NCBI RefSeq assembly: GCF_002288065.1 | Contig: NZ_CP016773.1 | Location: 806,001 to 870,000 of the forward strand | From: Candidatus Planktophila sulfonica | GTDB lineage: Bacteria > Actinomycetota > Actinomycetes > Nanopelagicales > Nanopelagicaceae | Length of the DNA stretch: 64,000 nucleotides | Direction: 5' to 3' | Part shown: one piece after another, positions 48,029-57,235 of the stretch | How the letters are laid out: every line of letters starts with the position of its first letter | Numbering within the stretch: position 1 is the stretch's first letter | The notes under the pieces: model-generated | Databases searched by the model: none | Seen by the model: the letters and a program-made list of their open reading frames with translations, nothing else | What the model was told of the DNA's origin: nothing | Made by a program: the position numbers and the translations under genes

Positions 48029-48940
48029 CTAAAAATGGCTCCAGGAAACTGGGGTCATTTTTCTTTCTAACCCAGAAATTCCTGAGCCTGCAATAACTGA
48101 TCCAATTCGAATTCCAGGCAGGTTTACACCCGTTGCAAGTAAGGCATGGTCTTCTCCCCCGGCAAGAATCCATTGCAAGATATCCACTTTGAGTTCATCG
48201 GCCAATGCGCTCAGTTCGGCAAATTCACTCGCCTGCACAATCGCCTTCTGATCAATAGAAATTTGAACACCTGATGCATCAGCGATCTGTTCAGCCTGGA
48301 CAAGCACCGAATCGCTGACATCAGCCATTGCAGTCGCGCCCGAAAAATCAATTGTGTAATCCAAAGTCGGTGCAGAGAATTCTGACAGCGCTTTCTCAGC
48401 TGTTGCACTATTAATTGAAATCTCTCGGGTGAGTAGTTCAAACCCTGCTGCAGACCATCCTGTGAGAGATGAGAGATAGAGACCATCTCCGACCTTGGCG
48501 CCTGATCGCAGAATTGGGGAAGATGAGTTTCCAACAGCAGTCATGGAGATGACGATTTTGGGGCCACGCGCAATATCTCCACCAACAACAAGTGCGCCGG
48601 CAAGGTCTGCTTCATGTTTCATTCCGCGAGCTAGATTTTCAATCCACTGCAAAGTTTCATCGCCGGTAAGGGCAACGGAAGCAGTGAGGAAGTCGCACTT
48701 TCCACCCATTGAGAGAATGTCGGCAACGTTTGCAGCGGTGATCTTGCGCCCGATATCGAACGGTGAGGACCACTCGAGTTTAAAGTGAACATCCTCAACA
48801 GCCATGTCGGATGTAATGATGGATTGAGATTGCGTGGCTACGACGGCGGCATCATCGCCGATTCCGACTTTGAGCCGAGAGTCTGCGGTTGCGAATATCT
48901 GCTGTAAGACAGATATAACTTCGCGCTCCTGAAATCCCAT
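48029..48940 (-). CDS. thiL: thiamine-phosphate kinase
   Basis: A 304-residue kinase making thiamine diphosphate from thiamine monophosphate. I take ATG 48938-48940; the frame goes on to 49072 through the divergent promoter. AIRS-fold motifs are LKVGIGDDAAVV near the N-terminus, DMAVEDVHF, and the AMADVSDSVLVQAEQIADASG block. It is convergent with rpmB and divergent from the AsnC-like gene. In the window the TPP-dependent Dxs is a consumer of the product. Confidence 0.9.
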   Translation of the reverse strand: MGFQEREVISVLQQIFATADSRLKVGIGDDAAVVATQSQSIITSDMAVEDVHFKLEWSSPFDIGRKITAANVADILSMGGKCDFLTASVALTGDETLQWIENLARGMKHEADLAGALVVGGDIARGPKIVISMTAVGNSSSPILRSGAKVGDGLYLSSLTGWSAAGFELLTREISINSATAEKALSEFSAPTLDYTIDFSGATAMADVSDSVLVQAEQIADASGVQISIDQKAIVQASEFAELSALADELKVDILQWILAGGEDHALLATGVNLPGIRIGSVIAGSGISGLERKMTPVSWSHF

Positions 48941-49005
48941 AGCCACAAGACTAGGACATGAGATAGCGTTAGGTCGAAGCGCAGGGAAAGAAAGAAGGAA
49001 CTCAC

Positions 49006-49239
49006 ATGTCAGTACAGGCTTACATCTTGATTCAAACAGAAGTCGGCAAGGCCTCATCAGTTGCGGCTGCAATTAAGTCGATCGCTGGAGTCTCACTCGC
49101 TGAGGGTGTAACCGGTCCTTACGATGTGATCATGCGCGCTGAAGCTCCATCGATGGAAGAGTTCGGCCGTGCAATTTTGACCAAAGTTCAAGCAGTGCCA
49201 GGTATTACCCGCACGCTTACTTGCCCCGTAACTAATTAA
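49006..49239 (+). CDS. stand-alone Lrp/AsnC ligand-binding (RAM) domain protein
   Basis: A 77-residue protein consisting only of the AsnC_trans_reg (RAM) domain: QAYILIQTEVGKASSVAAAIKSI then GVTGPYDVIMRAEAPSMEEFGRAIL and a C-terminal VPGITRTLTC strand. The DNA-binding helix-turn-helix of Lrp proteins is missing. Such domains bind amino acids and form dimers or octamers. It lies between thiL and ddl, its usual place in Actinobacteria. The function is unknown. A ribosome site AAGGAA lies before the ATG. Confidence 0.88.
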   Translation: MSVQAYILIQTEVGKASSVAAAIKSIAGVSLAEGVTGPYDVIMRAEAPSMEEFGRAILTKVQAVPGITRTLTCPVTN

Positions 49240-49243
49240 TAAC

Positions 49244-50287
49244 TTAGTTAGGTAATGCGCTCTTAAGTAGGTGCGTAATTACCTCTGAATATTCAATACC
49301 TGTGGCTTGCCACATCTTTGGATACGCCGAAGTTCTCGTAAATCCTGGCATCGTATTAATCTCGTTAATAATGATTTCTCCGCTATGAGTGACAAAGAAA
49401 TCAACGCGCGCTAGACCTTTTGCACCAATCGCTTTGAAAGCGATGAGTGCATAGCTTCGAATCTTTTCGATAATCTCATTGCTAAATGGTGCCGGAATAT
49501 CAATGCGAGTTGCACCATCGAGATACTTAGCTTGATAGTCATAGAACTCGTACTGAGGATCTATCCACACTTTGCCAGGAATTGAAGCTTGCGGATTGCC
49601 ATCAATTTCAAGAACTGCACATTCAACTTCGGCACCATCAATTCCGCTTTCAATCAATACTTTCGAATCGAATGAGAGCGCTTCTTCCATTGCAGAAGTA
49701 AATGCGCCAATCTCTTTGACCTTTACAGTCCCGCGACTTGAGCCACCTCGAGAAGCTTTTACAAAGAGTGGCATACCGAGATTTGAAATTGATTTCGTAA
49801 CCGCGCTTGGGTCGCGCTTCCACTCTGCTTCAGCGACGGTAACGCCAAGTGCGATAGCAATTCCTGCCTTTTCAAAGAGCAGCTTTGCATCGGACTTATC
49901 CATCGCAAGTTCAGAGGCAACCGCACCGCTTCCGACATATGGAATTCCTAGCTGATCGAGATCGCTTTGAAGTTGTCCATCTTCTCCATATGTACCGTGC
50001 AGAACGGAAAAAATCACATCAATTGCAAGATCTTCGCCATCTACAGATAGTCCGTTGGTTCCACGAAGTACTTCAGGAAAATTGCCGCTAACTGCTGGAA
50101 GATTCTTATTATTGATTGCTAACGGATAATCAATAGGCAGAGCAATCCATTTACCTTCGCGCGTAATGCCGATAAGGATGGGTTCATATGCAGAGCGATC
50201 AATTGCTGAGAGCACGCCACCGGCAGAGAGACATGAAATCTCGTGTTCGCTACCTGGTCCCCCGCATAAAATTGCAACGCGCATCAT
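49244..50287 (-). CDS. ddl: D-alanine--D-alanine ligase
   Basis: A 347-residue ATP-grasp enzyme that makes the D-Ala-D-Ala dipeptide for peptidoglycan. Motifs: AILCGGPGSEHEISCLSA at the N-terminus, HGTYGEDGQLQSDLDQLGIPYVGSGA near 95-120, VKASRGGSSRGTVKV, and the C-terminal ARVDFFVTHSGEIIINEINTMPGFT with metal ligands. Length is normal. It overlaps gpsA by four bases in the plsC-gpsA-ddl operon. Confidence 0.95.
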   Translation of the reverse strand: MMRVAILCGGPGSEHEISCLSAGGVLSAIDRSAYEPILIGITREGKWIALPIDYPLAINNKNLPAVSGNFPEVLRGTNGLSVDGEDLAIDVIFSVLHGTYGEDGQLQSDLDQLGIPYVGSGAVASELAMDKSDAKLLFEKAGIAIALGVTVAEAEWKRDPSAVTKSISNLGMPLFVKASRGGSSRGTVKVKEIGAFTSAMEEALSFDSKVLIESGIDGAEVECAVLEIDGNPQASIPGKVWIDPQYEFYDYQAKYLDGATRIDIPAPFSNEIIEKIRSYALIAFKAIGAKGLARVDFFVTHSGEIIINEINTMPGFTRTSAYPKMWQATGIEYSEVITHLLKSALPN

Positions 50288-51285
50288 CGAATGAAGTTTT
50301 CTGCCTTAGTGGTGATCTCCATCAATTTCTGAAGTGCGGCCTCAGGCGACAACTGCTCACTCACTATTTCGCCCACTGCCTCAATGACAGGAACTTCAAC
50401 CCCTACGCGGTGTGCAATTTCAACAACTGCTCCAGCTGAAGCAACACCTTCGACAGTCTTTGCTACTTCCTCACGGGCTTTAGCCATCGAACCAGTGCGC
50501 CCCACAACTTCACCAAAGGTACGGTTGCGAGATAGCGGAGAGCCGCAACTTGCGACGAGATCTCCCATGCCAGCAAGACCTGCTGCTGAAAGTGGATCAG
50601 AACCGTGGGCTGCGCAGAGTCGAGCAACTTCATTAAGTCCTCGAGTAATCAACATCGCTTGAGTGTTCTCGCCATAACCCATTCCAATCGAGATTCCTAC
50701 AGCGAGAGCGATAACGCTCTTGATTGCCCCGGATAGCTCGCAACCCATGACATCAACGGATGTGTAGACGCGGTAATACGGAGTACGGAATAAATCGCGA
50801 ATGGTTTCAGCAAGTTCGGTTGTAGGTGCCGCAGCTACAGCGCCTGCTGGTTGGCGAAGAACGAGTTCGTCAGCAAGGTTCGGACCTGTAATGATGGCAA
50901 TCTTGTGGCTGCCGAGTACATCTTCAATGACTTCAGTCATGCGCATCTGGGTGCTGATCTCAATACCTTTGAGCGTGCTCACGATTGTTGACGTTGGCTT
51001 GAAGAATGGCTTCCACTCTTGCAACGTTGTACGTAGTTGCTGGGCAGGAATAGCTAATACATAAGTCTCAGAAAAGTCGAAAGCCTGCTGAAGATCAGTG
51101 GTTGCAGTGAGTGCATGAGGAAGGGTATGAGCCCCGAGGTATTTGGTATTTGTATGCGAGGTATTGATTTCGGCGATGACATCTTCGCTTCTGCCCCACA
51201 AGAGAACTTCATTTCCAGCATCACTTAAGACCTGCGCCATAGTTGAACCCCAGGCGCCTGCTCCGAATACCGTTACTTTGCTCAT
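50284..51285 (-). CDS. gpsA: NAD(P)H-dependent glycerol-3-phosphate dehydrogenase
   Basis: A 333-residue enzyme reducing dihydroxyacetone phosphate to sn-glycerol 3-phosphate for phospholipids. The Rossmann motif is VFGAGAWGSTMAQVL (4-18), then LKGIE, ITGPNLADELVL, and the catalytic Lys in SGAIKSVIALAVGISIGMGYGENTQA. It overlaps both neighbours by four bases. With plsC upstream it supplies the acyl-acceptor precursor of the same pathway. Confidence 0.95.
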   Translation of the reverse strand: MSKVTVFGAGAWGSTMAQVLSDAGNEVLLWGRSEDVIAEINTSHTNTKYLGAHTLPHALTATTDLQQAFDFSETYVLAIPAQQLRTTLQEWKPFFKPTSTIVSTLKGIEISTQMRMTEVIEDVLGSHKIAIITGPNLADELVLRQPAGAVAAAPTTELAETIRDLFRTPYYRVYTSVDVMGCELSGAIKSVIALAVGISIGMGYGENTQAMLITRGLNEVARLCAAHGSDPLSAAGLAGMGDLVASCGSPLSRNRTFGEVVGRTGSMAKAREEVAKTVEGVASAGAVVEIAHRVGVEVPVIEAVGEIVSEQLSPEAALQKLMEITTKAENFIR

Positions 51286-52061
51286 GCTCGCTTCTTCTTG
51301 AAGTTTCCCGTACGTGGTAAATCTGATGTGTGTGGGTCAAAGATTACTTCAGGGCGCTTCTCGCCACGAATCTCTTCGAGTAAATCAGTAATTGCGCGCA
51401 TGATTGCAGCAGTTGCTTCGATAAGCGCCTGAGGGTCATCACCTTTACCTTTCCACTTGGAAAGATCTACTGGCTTGCCTGCGCGGATAATGATGGTCTT
51501 GCGAGGGAAGAGGTTGAGTTTCGTTGTGTAGTTGGGAACGACAAGTTGAGAACCCCACTGCGCAATGGGAATAACGGGAGTATCAGTTTGAAGTGCGAGA
51601 CGAGCACAACCCGTCTTTGCGATCATGGGCCACATATCGGGATCACGAGTAAGTGTTCCTTCAGGATAAACACCCAACATATGGCCTTGTTCGAGAATAA
51701 TTTTGGCGTGGTCTACAGCTTTCTTCGCATCTGCTGATTCGCGTTCGACCGGAACTTGGCCTGCAGCCAGGATGATTTTGCCAATGATTGGAACTTTAAA
51801 GACACCTGCTTTGCCTAAGTATCTCGGTGCACGACCATTGCGGAAGAGAAAGTGCGTAAAGACGAGTACGTCGAGATAAGACATGTGATTGCTTGCCACG
51901 ATGACGCGACCCTTGGACGGAATATTTTCAGCGCCCTTCCAATCGCGACTCATGAAGAGATTGAAGATCGGAATGATGAGATTTGCGCAGATTTTGAAGG
52001 TGAGGTTTGTGCCGAGTGGATACCCGCTAGGCGGCTCGTAGCGAACCTTGAACTGCGACAT
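51282..52061 (-). CDS. plsC: 1-acyl-sn-glycerol-3-phosphate acyltransferase (second PlsC)
   Basis: A 259-residue acyltransferase from ATG 52059-52061. The frame goes on to 52100, but that start lies in the hup terminator. The catalytic box is NHMSYLDVLVF (NHxxxxD) and the substrate motif is YPEGTLTRDPDMWP. A hydrophobic stretch near the N-terminus (FKICANLIIPIFNLFM) may hold it at the membrane. The C-terminus is basic. It resembles the partial PlsC at the left end but is a different gene. Confidence 0.9.
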   Translation of the reverse strand: MSQFKVRYEPPSGYPLGTNLTFKICANLIIPIFNLFMSRDWKGAENIPSKGRVIVASNHMSYLDVLVFTHFLFRNGRAPRYLGKAGVFKVPIIGKIILAAGQVPVERESADAKKAVDHAKIILEQGHMLGVYPEGTLTRDPDMWPMIAKTGCARLALQTDTPVIPIAQWGSQLVVPNYTTKLNLFPRKTIIIRAGKPVDLSKWKGKGDDPQALIEATAAIMRAITDLLEEIRGEKRPEVIFDPHTSDLPRTGNFKKKRA

Positions 52062-52080
52062 AGTTGAAATCCTAACCATA

Positions 52081-52120
52081 AAAAAACTGAGGCCGCACAT
52101 TGTGCGACCTCAGTTTTATA
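52081..52120 (-). terminator. intrinsic terminator after hup
   Basis: On the minus strand a long stem AAAACTGAGG/CCTCAGTTTT continues through one mismatch into GTGCG/CGCAC with a three-base loop, and is followed by a run of T. It lies 20 bases after the hup stop and before plsC, so hup is likely transcribed alone or terminated before plsC. Confidence 0.85.
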
Positions 52121-52139
52121 GAAGTTTGAGAAAGAAGAA

Positions 52140-52610
52140 TTAACGCTTCTTTGCAGCCTTCTTAACTACCTTCTTAGCTGCTGGCTTCTTCTTTGCTGGA
52201 GCCTTCTTAGCAACCTTCTTTGCAGCTGTCTTCTTCTTTGCTGGAGCCTTCTTAGCAACCTTCTTAGCAGCTGGCTTTACAGCAGCCTTTGGAGCTGGCT
52301 TTACTTCTGGCTTTGGTGCTGGGCCGAGCTTGCGATCGCCAGCGATAACTTCCTTGAGTGCCTTTGCAGGGAGGAAGCGAGCCTTCTTTGAAGCCTTGAT
52401 CTTGATTGTCTCGCCAGTGAATGGGTTACGTCCCATACGTGCCTTGCGGTCAACCTTCTTGAACTTACCGAAGTCGTTGATCATGACATCGTTTCCAGCT
52501 GACATGTTACGAACGATTGTGTCAAAAACGATATCTACAGCGTGAGCTGCTTCTTTCTTGCTGCCGTTGAAGTGTGGGGCCAACGCAGCGATGAACTGGG
52601 CCTTATTCAT
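52140..52610 (-). CDS. hup: HU-like nucleoid protein with Lys/Ala-rich tail (HupB type)
   Basis: A 156-residue DNA-binding protein. The N-terminal HU domain (1-90) has MNKAQFIAALAPHFNGSKKEAAHAVDIVF and the beta-arm GRNPFTGETIKIKASKKARF. The C-terminal 60 residues repeat AKK, KKA and APAKKK and resemble histone H1, as in mycobacterial HupB and streptomycete HupS. The tail is encoded by a 45-bp duplication. A ribosome site AGGGGAAA precedes the ATG. Its own terminator follows, and an unusual inverted repeat lies upstream. Confidence 0.95.
   Translation of the reverse strand: MNKAQFIAALAPHFNGSKKEAAHAVDIVFDTIVRNMSAGNDVMINDFGKFKKVDRKARMGRNPFTGETIKIKASKKARFLPAKALKEVIAGDRKLGPAPKPEVKPAPKAAVKPAAKKVAKKAPAKKKTAAKKVAKKAPAKKKPAAKKVVKKAAKKR
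52181..52270. repeat. two 45-bp units in the hup tail
   Basis: Two 45-bp copies (52181-52225 and 52226-52270) differ at a few bases and encode the KKVAKKAPAKKK block; a degenerate third copy is seen before 52181. The AAG/GCT-rich coding sequence itself is repetitive, so part of the likeness is from composition. Confidence 0.7.
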
Positions 52611-52621
52611 GGATTTCCCCT

Positions 52622-52669
52622 AAGTTTTACGCGTAAATAATTAAGCTTTTGCTTAACTGCGTAAAACTT
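52622..52669. promoter_or_regulatory. nested inverted repeat upstream of hup
   Basis: Arms AAGTTTTACGC and GCGTAAAACTT (11 bp, perfect) flank 26 bases that hold an inner hairpin TTAAGC-TTTT-GCTTAA. The outer repeat begins 12 bases upstream of the hup ATG, so it lies in the leader RNA or at the promoter. Another GCGTAAAA occurs near 52748. The rest of the gap to leuD (52670-52802) is A/T-rich and holds nothing else I can identify. Confidence 0.55.
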
Positions 52670-52802
52670 AAACCTATTTGTAGGGTGAGAGCGTTATTGA
52701 CGCGTGCGTGTCGCAAGTAAATATTTTGCGAAAATTCAACTTTTTATGCGTAAAAAACCCTCATTCTGAAGTTGAGACTTTTACACAATCTACTCACCCT
52801 AG

Positions 52803-52831
52803 ATAAAAAACCAGCGAATTACGCTCGTTTT
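52803..52831 (-). terminator. likely intrinsic terminator of the leuCD operon
   Basis: On the minus strand AAAAC-G-AGCG pairs with CGCT-G-GTTTT around a TAATT loop, followed by T residues. It lies seven bases after the leuD stop. The stem has one mismatch, so strength is moderate. Confidence 0.6.
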
Positions 52832-52837
52832 CAGTGG

Positions 52838-53443
52838 CTAGATGCGAATCGGAAGTGTCGTTGGCTTATATGAAGCGCGCTTTGCCTCGAATGCATCGAT
52901 GGAATCAGTGTGTTTCAACGTTAATCCGATGTCATCAAGACCTTCCATCAAACGCCAACGGGTGTAATCGTCGAGTTCGAATGGGACGGTGACATCGTTA
53001 TAGGAAACGGTACGTGTATCGAGATCCACAGTGATTTCAGTGCTTGGGGTGGCTTCGATTGCCTGCCAGATAGCTTCGACAGATTCCTGAGGCAAGATCA
53101 CAGTAAGCAGCCCACCCTTGAGTGAGTTGCCGCGGAAAATGTCTGCAAAGCGGCTTGAGATAACTACCTTGAAGCCGTAGTTCTGCAGCGCCCACACTGC
53201 GTGCTCGCGTGATGAACCAGTTCCGAATTCGGGTCCTGCAACAAGAACTGTTCCGTTCTTGTACTCATCCTTATTGAGGACGAATTCAGGATCGTTGCGC
53301 CAAGCCGAGAAGAGGCCATCTTCAAAGCCGCTACGAGTAACGCGCTTGAGATAAACGGCAGGAATGATCTGGTCGGTATCAACATTGCTGCGACGAAGAG
53401 GGACTCCGGTTCCAGTGTGCTTAATGAATTTTTCCATTGTCAT
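52838..53443 (-). CDS. leuD: 3-isopropylmalate dehydratase small subunit
   Basis: A 201-residue swivel-domain subunit of isopropylmalate isomerase (leucine synthesis). Motifs: [20 protein letters not shown] at the N-terminus, [19 protein letters not shown] (near 65-90) and [21 protein letters not shown]. It works in a complex with LeuC encoded nine bases upstream. Confidence 0.96.
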   Translation of the reverse strand: MTMEKFIKHTGTGVPLRRSNVDTDQIIPAVYLKRVTRSGFEDGLFSAWRNDPEFVLNKDEYKNGTVLVAGPEFGTGSSREHAVWALQNYGFKVVISSRFADIFRGNSLKGGLLTVILPQESVEAIWQAIEATPSTEITVDLDTRTVSYNDVTVPFELDDYTRWRLMEGLDDIGLTLKHTDSIDAFEAKRASYKPTTLPIRI

Positions 53444-53452
53444 ATACCTCTC

Positions 53453-54844
53453 TTACAAATCTGCCGGTGATGAAAGTGTTCCGCGGATTGCTGTTGCTGC
53501 TGCAACGAGCGGGCTGACGAGGTGTGTACGTCCACCCTTTCCTTGGCGACCTTCGAAGTTACGGTTTGAAGTAGATGCAGAACGTTCGCCAACTGCTAGT
53601 TGGTCTGGGTTCATTCCAAGACACATAGAGCAGCCAGCATTACGCCATTCTGCGCCGAAATCGATAAAGACCTTATCGAGGCCTTCCTTCATCGCTTGCT
53701 GACGAACGCGCTCTGAACCAGGCACTACAAGCATGCGAAGTTTTGGTGCAATCTTCTTGCCTTCAATAACCGAAGCTGCTGCACGAAGATCTTCGATGCG
53801 ACCGTTGGTGCAGGAGCCCAAGAAAACAGTGTCAATAGCTATCTTCTTCAGCGGTGTTCCAGCAGTTAGTCCCATGTACTCAAGTGCGCGCTCTGCTGCA
53901 CCACGCTCTTCTGAATCCTTAATATCTGCAGGATTTGGAACAGATGCGTTCAGTGGCAAACCTTGTCCTGGGTTCGTTCCCCATGTAACAAATGGCTCGA
54001 GCGTGTTGGCATCAAGGTTGATTTCAACGTCGAACTTGGCATCAGCATCTGTAAAGAGCGTCTCCCAATAGCCTTGCGCTGCTGCGAAATCTTCAGGTGC
54101 GTGTGGCTTGCCCTTGATGTAATCAAATGTCTTCTGATCAGGTGCGATAAGTCCTGCACGTGCGCCTGCTTCGATAGACATGTTGCAGACGGTCATGCGA
54201 CCTTCCATCGAAAGTTCGCGAATTGCTGAACCGCGATATTCAATGATGTAACCCTGCCCCCCGCCTGTACCGATTTGAGCGATGATGGCAAGGATGATGT
54301 CCTTTGCGGTAACGCCTGGCTTCAATGAACCTTCGACATTAATTGCCATTGTCTTTGGACGGCGTGAAGGAAGAGTCTGAGTAGCAAGAACATGTTCAAC
54401 TTCGGATGTTCCGATACCAAATGCGATTGCGCCAAATGCTCCGTGTGTTGATGTATGTGAATCGCCGCAGACGATTGTCATACCTGGCTGCGTAATTCCA
54501 AGCTGTGGTCCAACAACGTGTACAACGCCTTGGTCAGCGTCTCCTAATGAGTGGATGCGAACGCCGAACTCCTTTGCATTGTTGCGAAGTGTGTCGATCT
54601 GAAGCTTTGAAACAGGATCTGCAATCGGCTTCAAGATATCAAGCGTTGGTGTGTTGTGGTCTTCTGTTGCAATAGTTAAATCAGGGCGACGAACTTTGCG
54701 ACCTGCAAGACGCAATCCATCGAATGCCTGTGCACTTGTTACTTCGTGTACAAGTTGTAGATCGATGTAAAGAAGATCTGGCTCTCCCTCGGCCTGTCGA
54801 ACGATGTGGTCATCCCAAATCTTCTCGGCTAGCGTCTTACCCAT
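53453..54844 (-). CDS. leuC: 3-isopropylmalate dehydratase large subunit
   Basis: A 463-residue [4Fe-4S] aconitase-family subunit. It starts [15 protein letters not shown]. Conserved parts are [23 protein letters not shown], the cluster Cys in [16 protein letters not shown] and the two Cys of [13 protein letters not shown], then the C-terminal [27 protein letters not shown]. It pairs with LeuD. An IclR regulator is divergent, 67 bases away. Confidence 0.96.
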   Translation of the reverse strand: MGKTLAEKIWDDHIVRQAEGEPDLLYIDLQLVHEVTSAQAFDGLRLAGRKVRRPDLTIATEDHNTPTLDILKPIADPVSKLQIDTLRNNAKEFGVRIHSLGDADQGVVHVVGPQLGITQPGMTIVCGDSHTSTHGAFGAIAFGIGTSEVEHVLATQTLPSRRPKTMAINVEGSLKPGVTAKDIILAIIAQIGTGGGQGYIIEYRGSAIRELSMEGRMTVCNMSIEAGARAGLIAPDQKTFDYIKGKPHAPEDFAAAQGYWETLFTDADAKFDVEINLDANTLEPFVTWGTNPGQGLPLNASVPNPADIKDSEERGAAERALEYMGLTAGTPLKKIAIDTVFLGSCTNGRIEDLRAAASVIEGKKIAPKLRMLVVPGSERVRQQAMKEGLDKVFIDFGAEWRNAGCSMCLGMNPDQLAVGERSASTSNRNFEGRQGKGGRTHLVSPLVAAATAIRGTLSSPADL

Positions 54845-54878
54845 CAGCTGTTGTGCTCCTTTAGAACTCGTATATTTT

Positions 54879-54899
54879 GCATCTCAGTAAGTGGGATGC
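54879..54899. promoter_or_regulatory. inverted repeat between leuC and the IclR gene, likely operator
   Basis: Arms GCATCTCA and TGGGATGC pair with one mismatch around a 5-base spacer. The site lies between the two divergent starts, 13 bases from the regulator GTG. IclR-type LtbR/NdgR regulators bind imperfect palindromes at leuC. Confidence 0.55.
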
Positions 54900-54911
54900 T
54901 AATATCAATCC

Positions 54912-55631
54912 GTGGATAAGAAGAATAGCGGAGTCGGCGTTCTAGACAAAGCCGTAGGTATCTTGGCAACGCTCGAATCAGGGCCTCATTCACTCGCAGA
55001 GCTCGTTGCAGCCACTGGTATCGCCCGCCCAACCGCTCACCGCCTAGCGGTAGCGCTCGAATTCCACCGTCTCGTTGCCCGTGATCTCAATGGTCGCTTC
55101 ATCTTAGGTCCACGTTCTGCCGAACTTGCTGCCGCGGCTGGTGAAGATCGCCTTATTGCAGCTGCTGCCCCAGCGTTAGCAGCGTTACGCGATGCCACTG
55201 GTGAATCTGCGCAGTTATATCGCCGCCAAGGAGATATCCGTATCTGTGTAGCTGTTGCTGAACGTCTTTCAGGTCTGCGCGACTCTGTTCCGGTTGGTGC
55301 ATCGCTCACGATGCAGGCAGGTTCTGCTGCACAAATTTTGATGGCATGGGAAGACTCAGAGAAGATTCATCGCGGCCTTAAGAATGCGCGTTACACCGCA
55401 GCTCACTTGGCTGCAGATCGCCGTCGTGGCTGGGCGCAATCAGTTGGCGAACGCGAAGCCGGCGTTGCTTCCGTTTCAGCGCCCGTGCGCGGCCCTAATG
55501 GAAAAGTTATCGCCGCAGTTTCAATTAGCGGACCTATCGAGCGTTTAGGACGTCAACCAGGACGTTTACATGCAGCTGCTGTTGTGGCAACTGCAGAGCG
55601 CCTCACAGAGCACCTAAAGCAAGGTAAGTAA
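54912..55631 (+). CDS. ltbR: IclR-family regulator (LtbR/NdgR-like)
   Basis: A 239-residue regulator starting at GTG 54912. The winged helix is at the N-terminus (KAVGILATLESGPHSLAELVAATGIARPTAHRLAVALE), and the IclR ligand domain follows (about 90-235). Its divergent place next to leuC matches corynebacterial LtbR and streptomycete NdgR, which control leuCD and amino-acid genes. An imperfect palindrome lies in the shared promoter. The effector cannot be told. Confidence 0.9.
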   Translation: MDKKNSGVGVLDKAVGILATLESGPHSLAELVAATGIARPTAHRLAVALEFHRLVARDLNGRFILGPRSAELAAAAGEDRLIAAAAPALAALRDATGESAQLYRRQGDIRICVAVAERLSGLRDSVPVGASLTMQAGSAAQILMAWEDSEKIHRGLKNARYTAAHLAADRRRGWAQSVGEREAGVASVSAPVRGPNGKVIAAVSISGPIERLGRQPGRLHAAAVVATAERLTEHLKQGK

Positions 55632-55647
55632 GAAGCAGGGTAGGTAG

Positions 55648-56070
55648 TTAGTTACCTGCAAGATCGAGTTCACGAAGAACTCGAGTGATGATTGTGAAGT
55701 TAAATCCCTTACGCGCCAATAAAGATTGAATACGGCGAATCTGCACATCCGGTTCAAGGCGTGACATGGTGTTGTACTTCTTGAAACCTAAATCGAATGC
55801 AACGCGGTATTCGGATTCATCATCAATCCCATCGAGGGCTTCATCGATCTGCTCTTGAGTAACACCCTTCTGACGAAGTTCGCCGGCGATGATTCGCTTC
55901 GATAACTTCTTATGTGAGTGGCGTGATGTTGCCCAAGCGGATGCGAATTCGCGATCATTGACGAGGCCGGTCTCTTGGAGACGGAAGACGACTGCTTGCG
56001 CCACATCATCTTCTACGCCACGGGTCTTAAGGTGAGCGAGAAGCTCGCCCTTACTTTTCGCCCTGGCCAC
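55648..56070 (-). CDS. recX: regulatory protein RecX, start uncertain
   Basis: A RecA inhibitor with three-helix repeats: ELLAHLKTRGVEDDVAQAVVFRLQETGLVNDREFASAWATSR then KRIIAGELRQKGVTQEQIDEAL and further repeats. The GTG at 56070 is the first conventional start. However the frame is open upstream and codes for DPYEVAHTIALNALV, which matches the usual RecX N-terminus (family DPxxxAxxIALxxL). CTG 56148 or ATT 56154, the latter overlapping the recA stop and about 10 bases after AGAGG, could be real starts. The gene follows recA and would be co-transcribed. Confidence 0.9.
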   Translation of the reverse strand: MARAKSKGELLAHLKTRGVEDDVAQAVVFRLQETGLVNDREFASAWATSRHSHKKLSKRIIAGELRQKGVTQEQIDEALDGIDDESEYRVAFDLGFKKYNTMSRLEPDVQIRRIQSLLARKGFNFTIITRVLRELDLAGN

Positions 56071-56153
56071 AAGTGCATTGAGTGCAATTGTGTGAGCTAC
56101 TTCGTAAGGGTCGGAGCCCTCACCACGTTCAACCTTTGCAAATTGCAGTGAAA

Positions 56154-57233
56154 TTAGAAATCAACCTCTGCTGCTGCTTCATCGATCTCTGCGATTAACG
56201 CTGCATCTACCTCGACAGGTACGAAGCTTGCGCGGATCTTAGATTCGATCTCATTGGCGAGATCGGGATTGTCGATGAGGAATGCGCGTGAATTTTCCTT
56301 ACCTTGGCCGAGTTGATCAGCTTCGTAGGTGTACCAAGCGCCAGATTTCTTAACGATACCGAGCTCGACGCCCATATCGAGAAGTGAACCTTCGCGAGAG
56401 ATTCCAACACCGTAGATGATGTCGAACTCTGCCTGCTTAAATGGTGGAGCCATCTTATTTTTGACGACCTTAACGCGGGTGCGGTTACCGACAGATTCGG
56501 TGCCATCCTTAAGAGTTTCGATGCGACGGATATCGAGGCGAACAGATGCATAGAACTTGAGCGCCTTTCCACCTGTTGTTGTTTCAGGGGATCCGAAGAA
56601 GACGCCAATCTTTTCGCGGAGCTGGTTGATAAAGATTGCTGTTGTCTTTGATTGGTGAAGTGCGCCAGTGATCTTACGAAGTGCTTGAGACATAAGGCGT
56701 GCCTGTAGACCCATATGTGAGTCGCCCATCTCGCCTTCAATTTCTGCGCGAGGAACAAGAGCTGCAACTGAGTCAACGACAACGAGATCGAGAGCGCCAG
56801 AGCGAATCAACATATCCATGATCTCGAGAGCTTGTTCGCCGGTATCTGGCTGTGAAACAAGGAGCGCATCGATATCGACGCCGAGCTTCTTTGCATACTC
56901 TGCATCGAATGCGTGTTCAGCATCGATAAATGCGCAGATACCGCCAGCCTTCTGCGCATTAGCAATTGCGTGAAGTGTAAGAGTTGTCTTACCTGAAGAT
57001 TCAGGTCCATAAATTTCAATGATGCGGCCACGTGGTAGGCCACCAATTCCGAGAGCGACATCGAGTGCGACAGAACCGGTTGGGATAACCTCGATTACCT
57101 GTGCTTGTCGATCAGACATCTTCATTACTGAGCCCTTACCAAACTGTCGTTCGATTTGAGCAAGCGCGGTATCTAACGCCTTTTGGCGATCAGATGTAAC
57201 TTTTTCTTCAGGCTTTGATTTTTCAGCAGCCAT
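56154..57233 (-). CDS. recA: recombinase RecA
   Basis: A 359-residue recombinase that makes filaments on ssDNA and triggers LexA autocleavage. ATG 57231-57233 is preceded by GGAG at six bases; a frame to 57245 also exists. The Walker A is [15 protein letters not shown] (near 75), then [35 protein letters not shown] and [22 protein letters not shown]. The C-terminal acidic tail is present. A LexA-type box lies 184 bases upstream, and a 46-codon ORF ends two bases before the ATG. Confidence 0.97.
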   Translation of the reverse strand: MAAEKSKPEEKVTSDRQKALDTALAQIERQFGKGSVMKMSDRQAQVIEVIPTGSVALDVALGIGGLPRGRIIEIYGPESSGKTTLTLHAIANAQKAGGICAFIDAEHAFDAEYAKKLGVDIDALLVSQPDTGEQALEIMDMLIRSGALDLVVVDSVAALVPRAEIEGEMGDSHMGLQARLMSQALRKITGALHQSKTTAIFINQLREKIGVFFGSPETTTGGKALKFYASVRLDIRRIETLKDGTESVGNRTRVKVVKNKMAPPFKQAEFDIIYGVGISREGSLLDMGVELGIVKKSGAWYTYEADQLGQGKENSRAFLIDNPDLANEIESKIRASFVPVEVDAALIAEIDEAAAEVDF

Positions 57234-57235
57234 TG

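Noticed and set aside
52140-52330. Repeat array of possible mobile origin
   Set aside because: The repeats are the Lys/Ala codons of the HU tail, known in this family.
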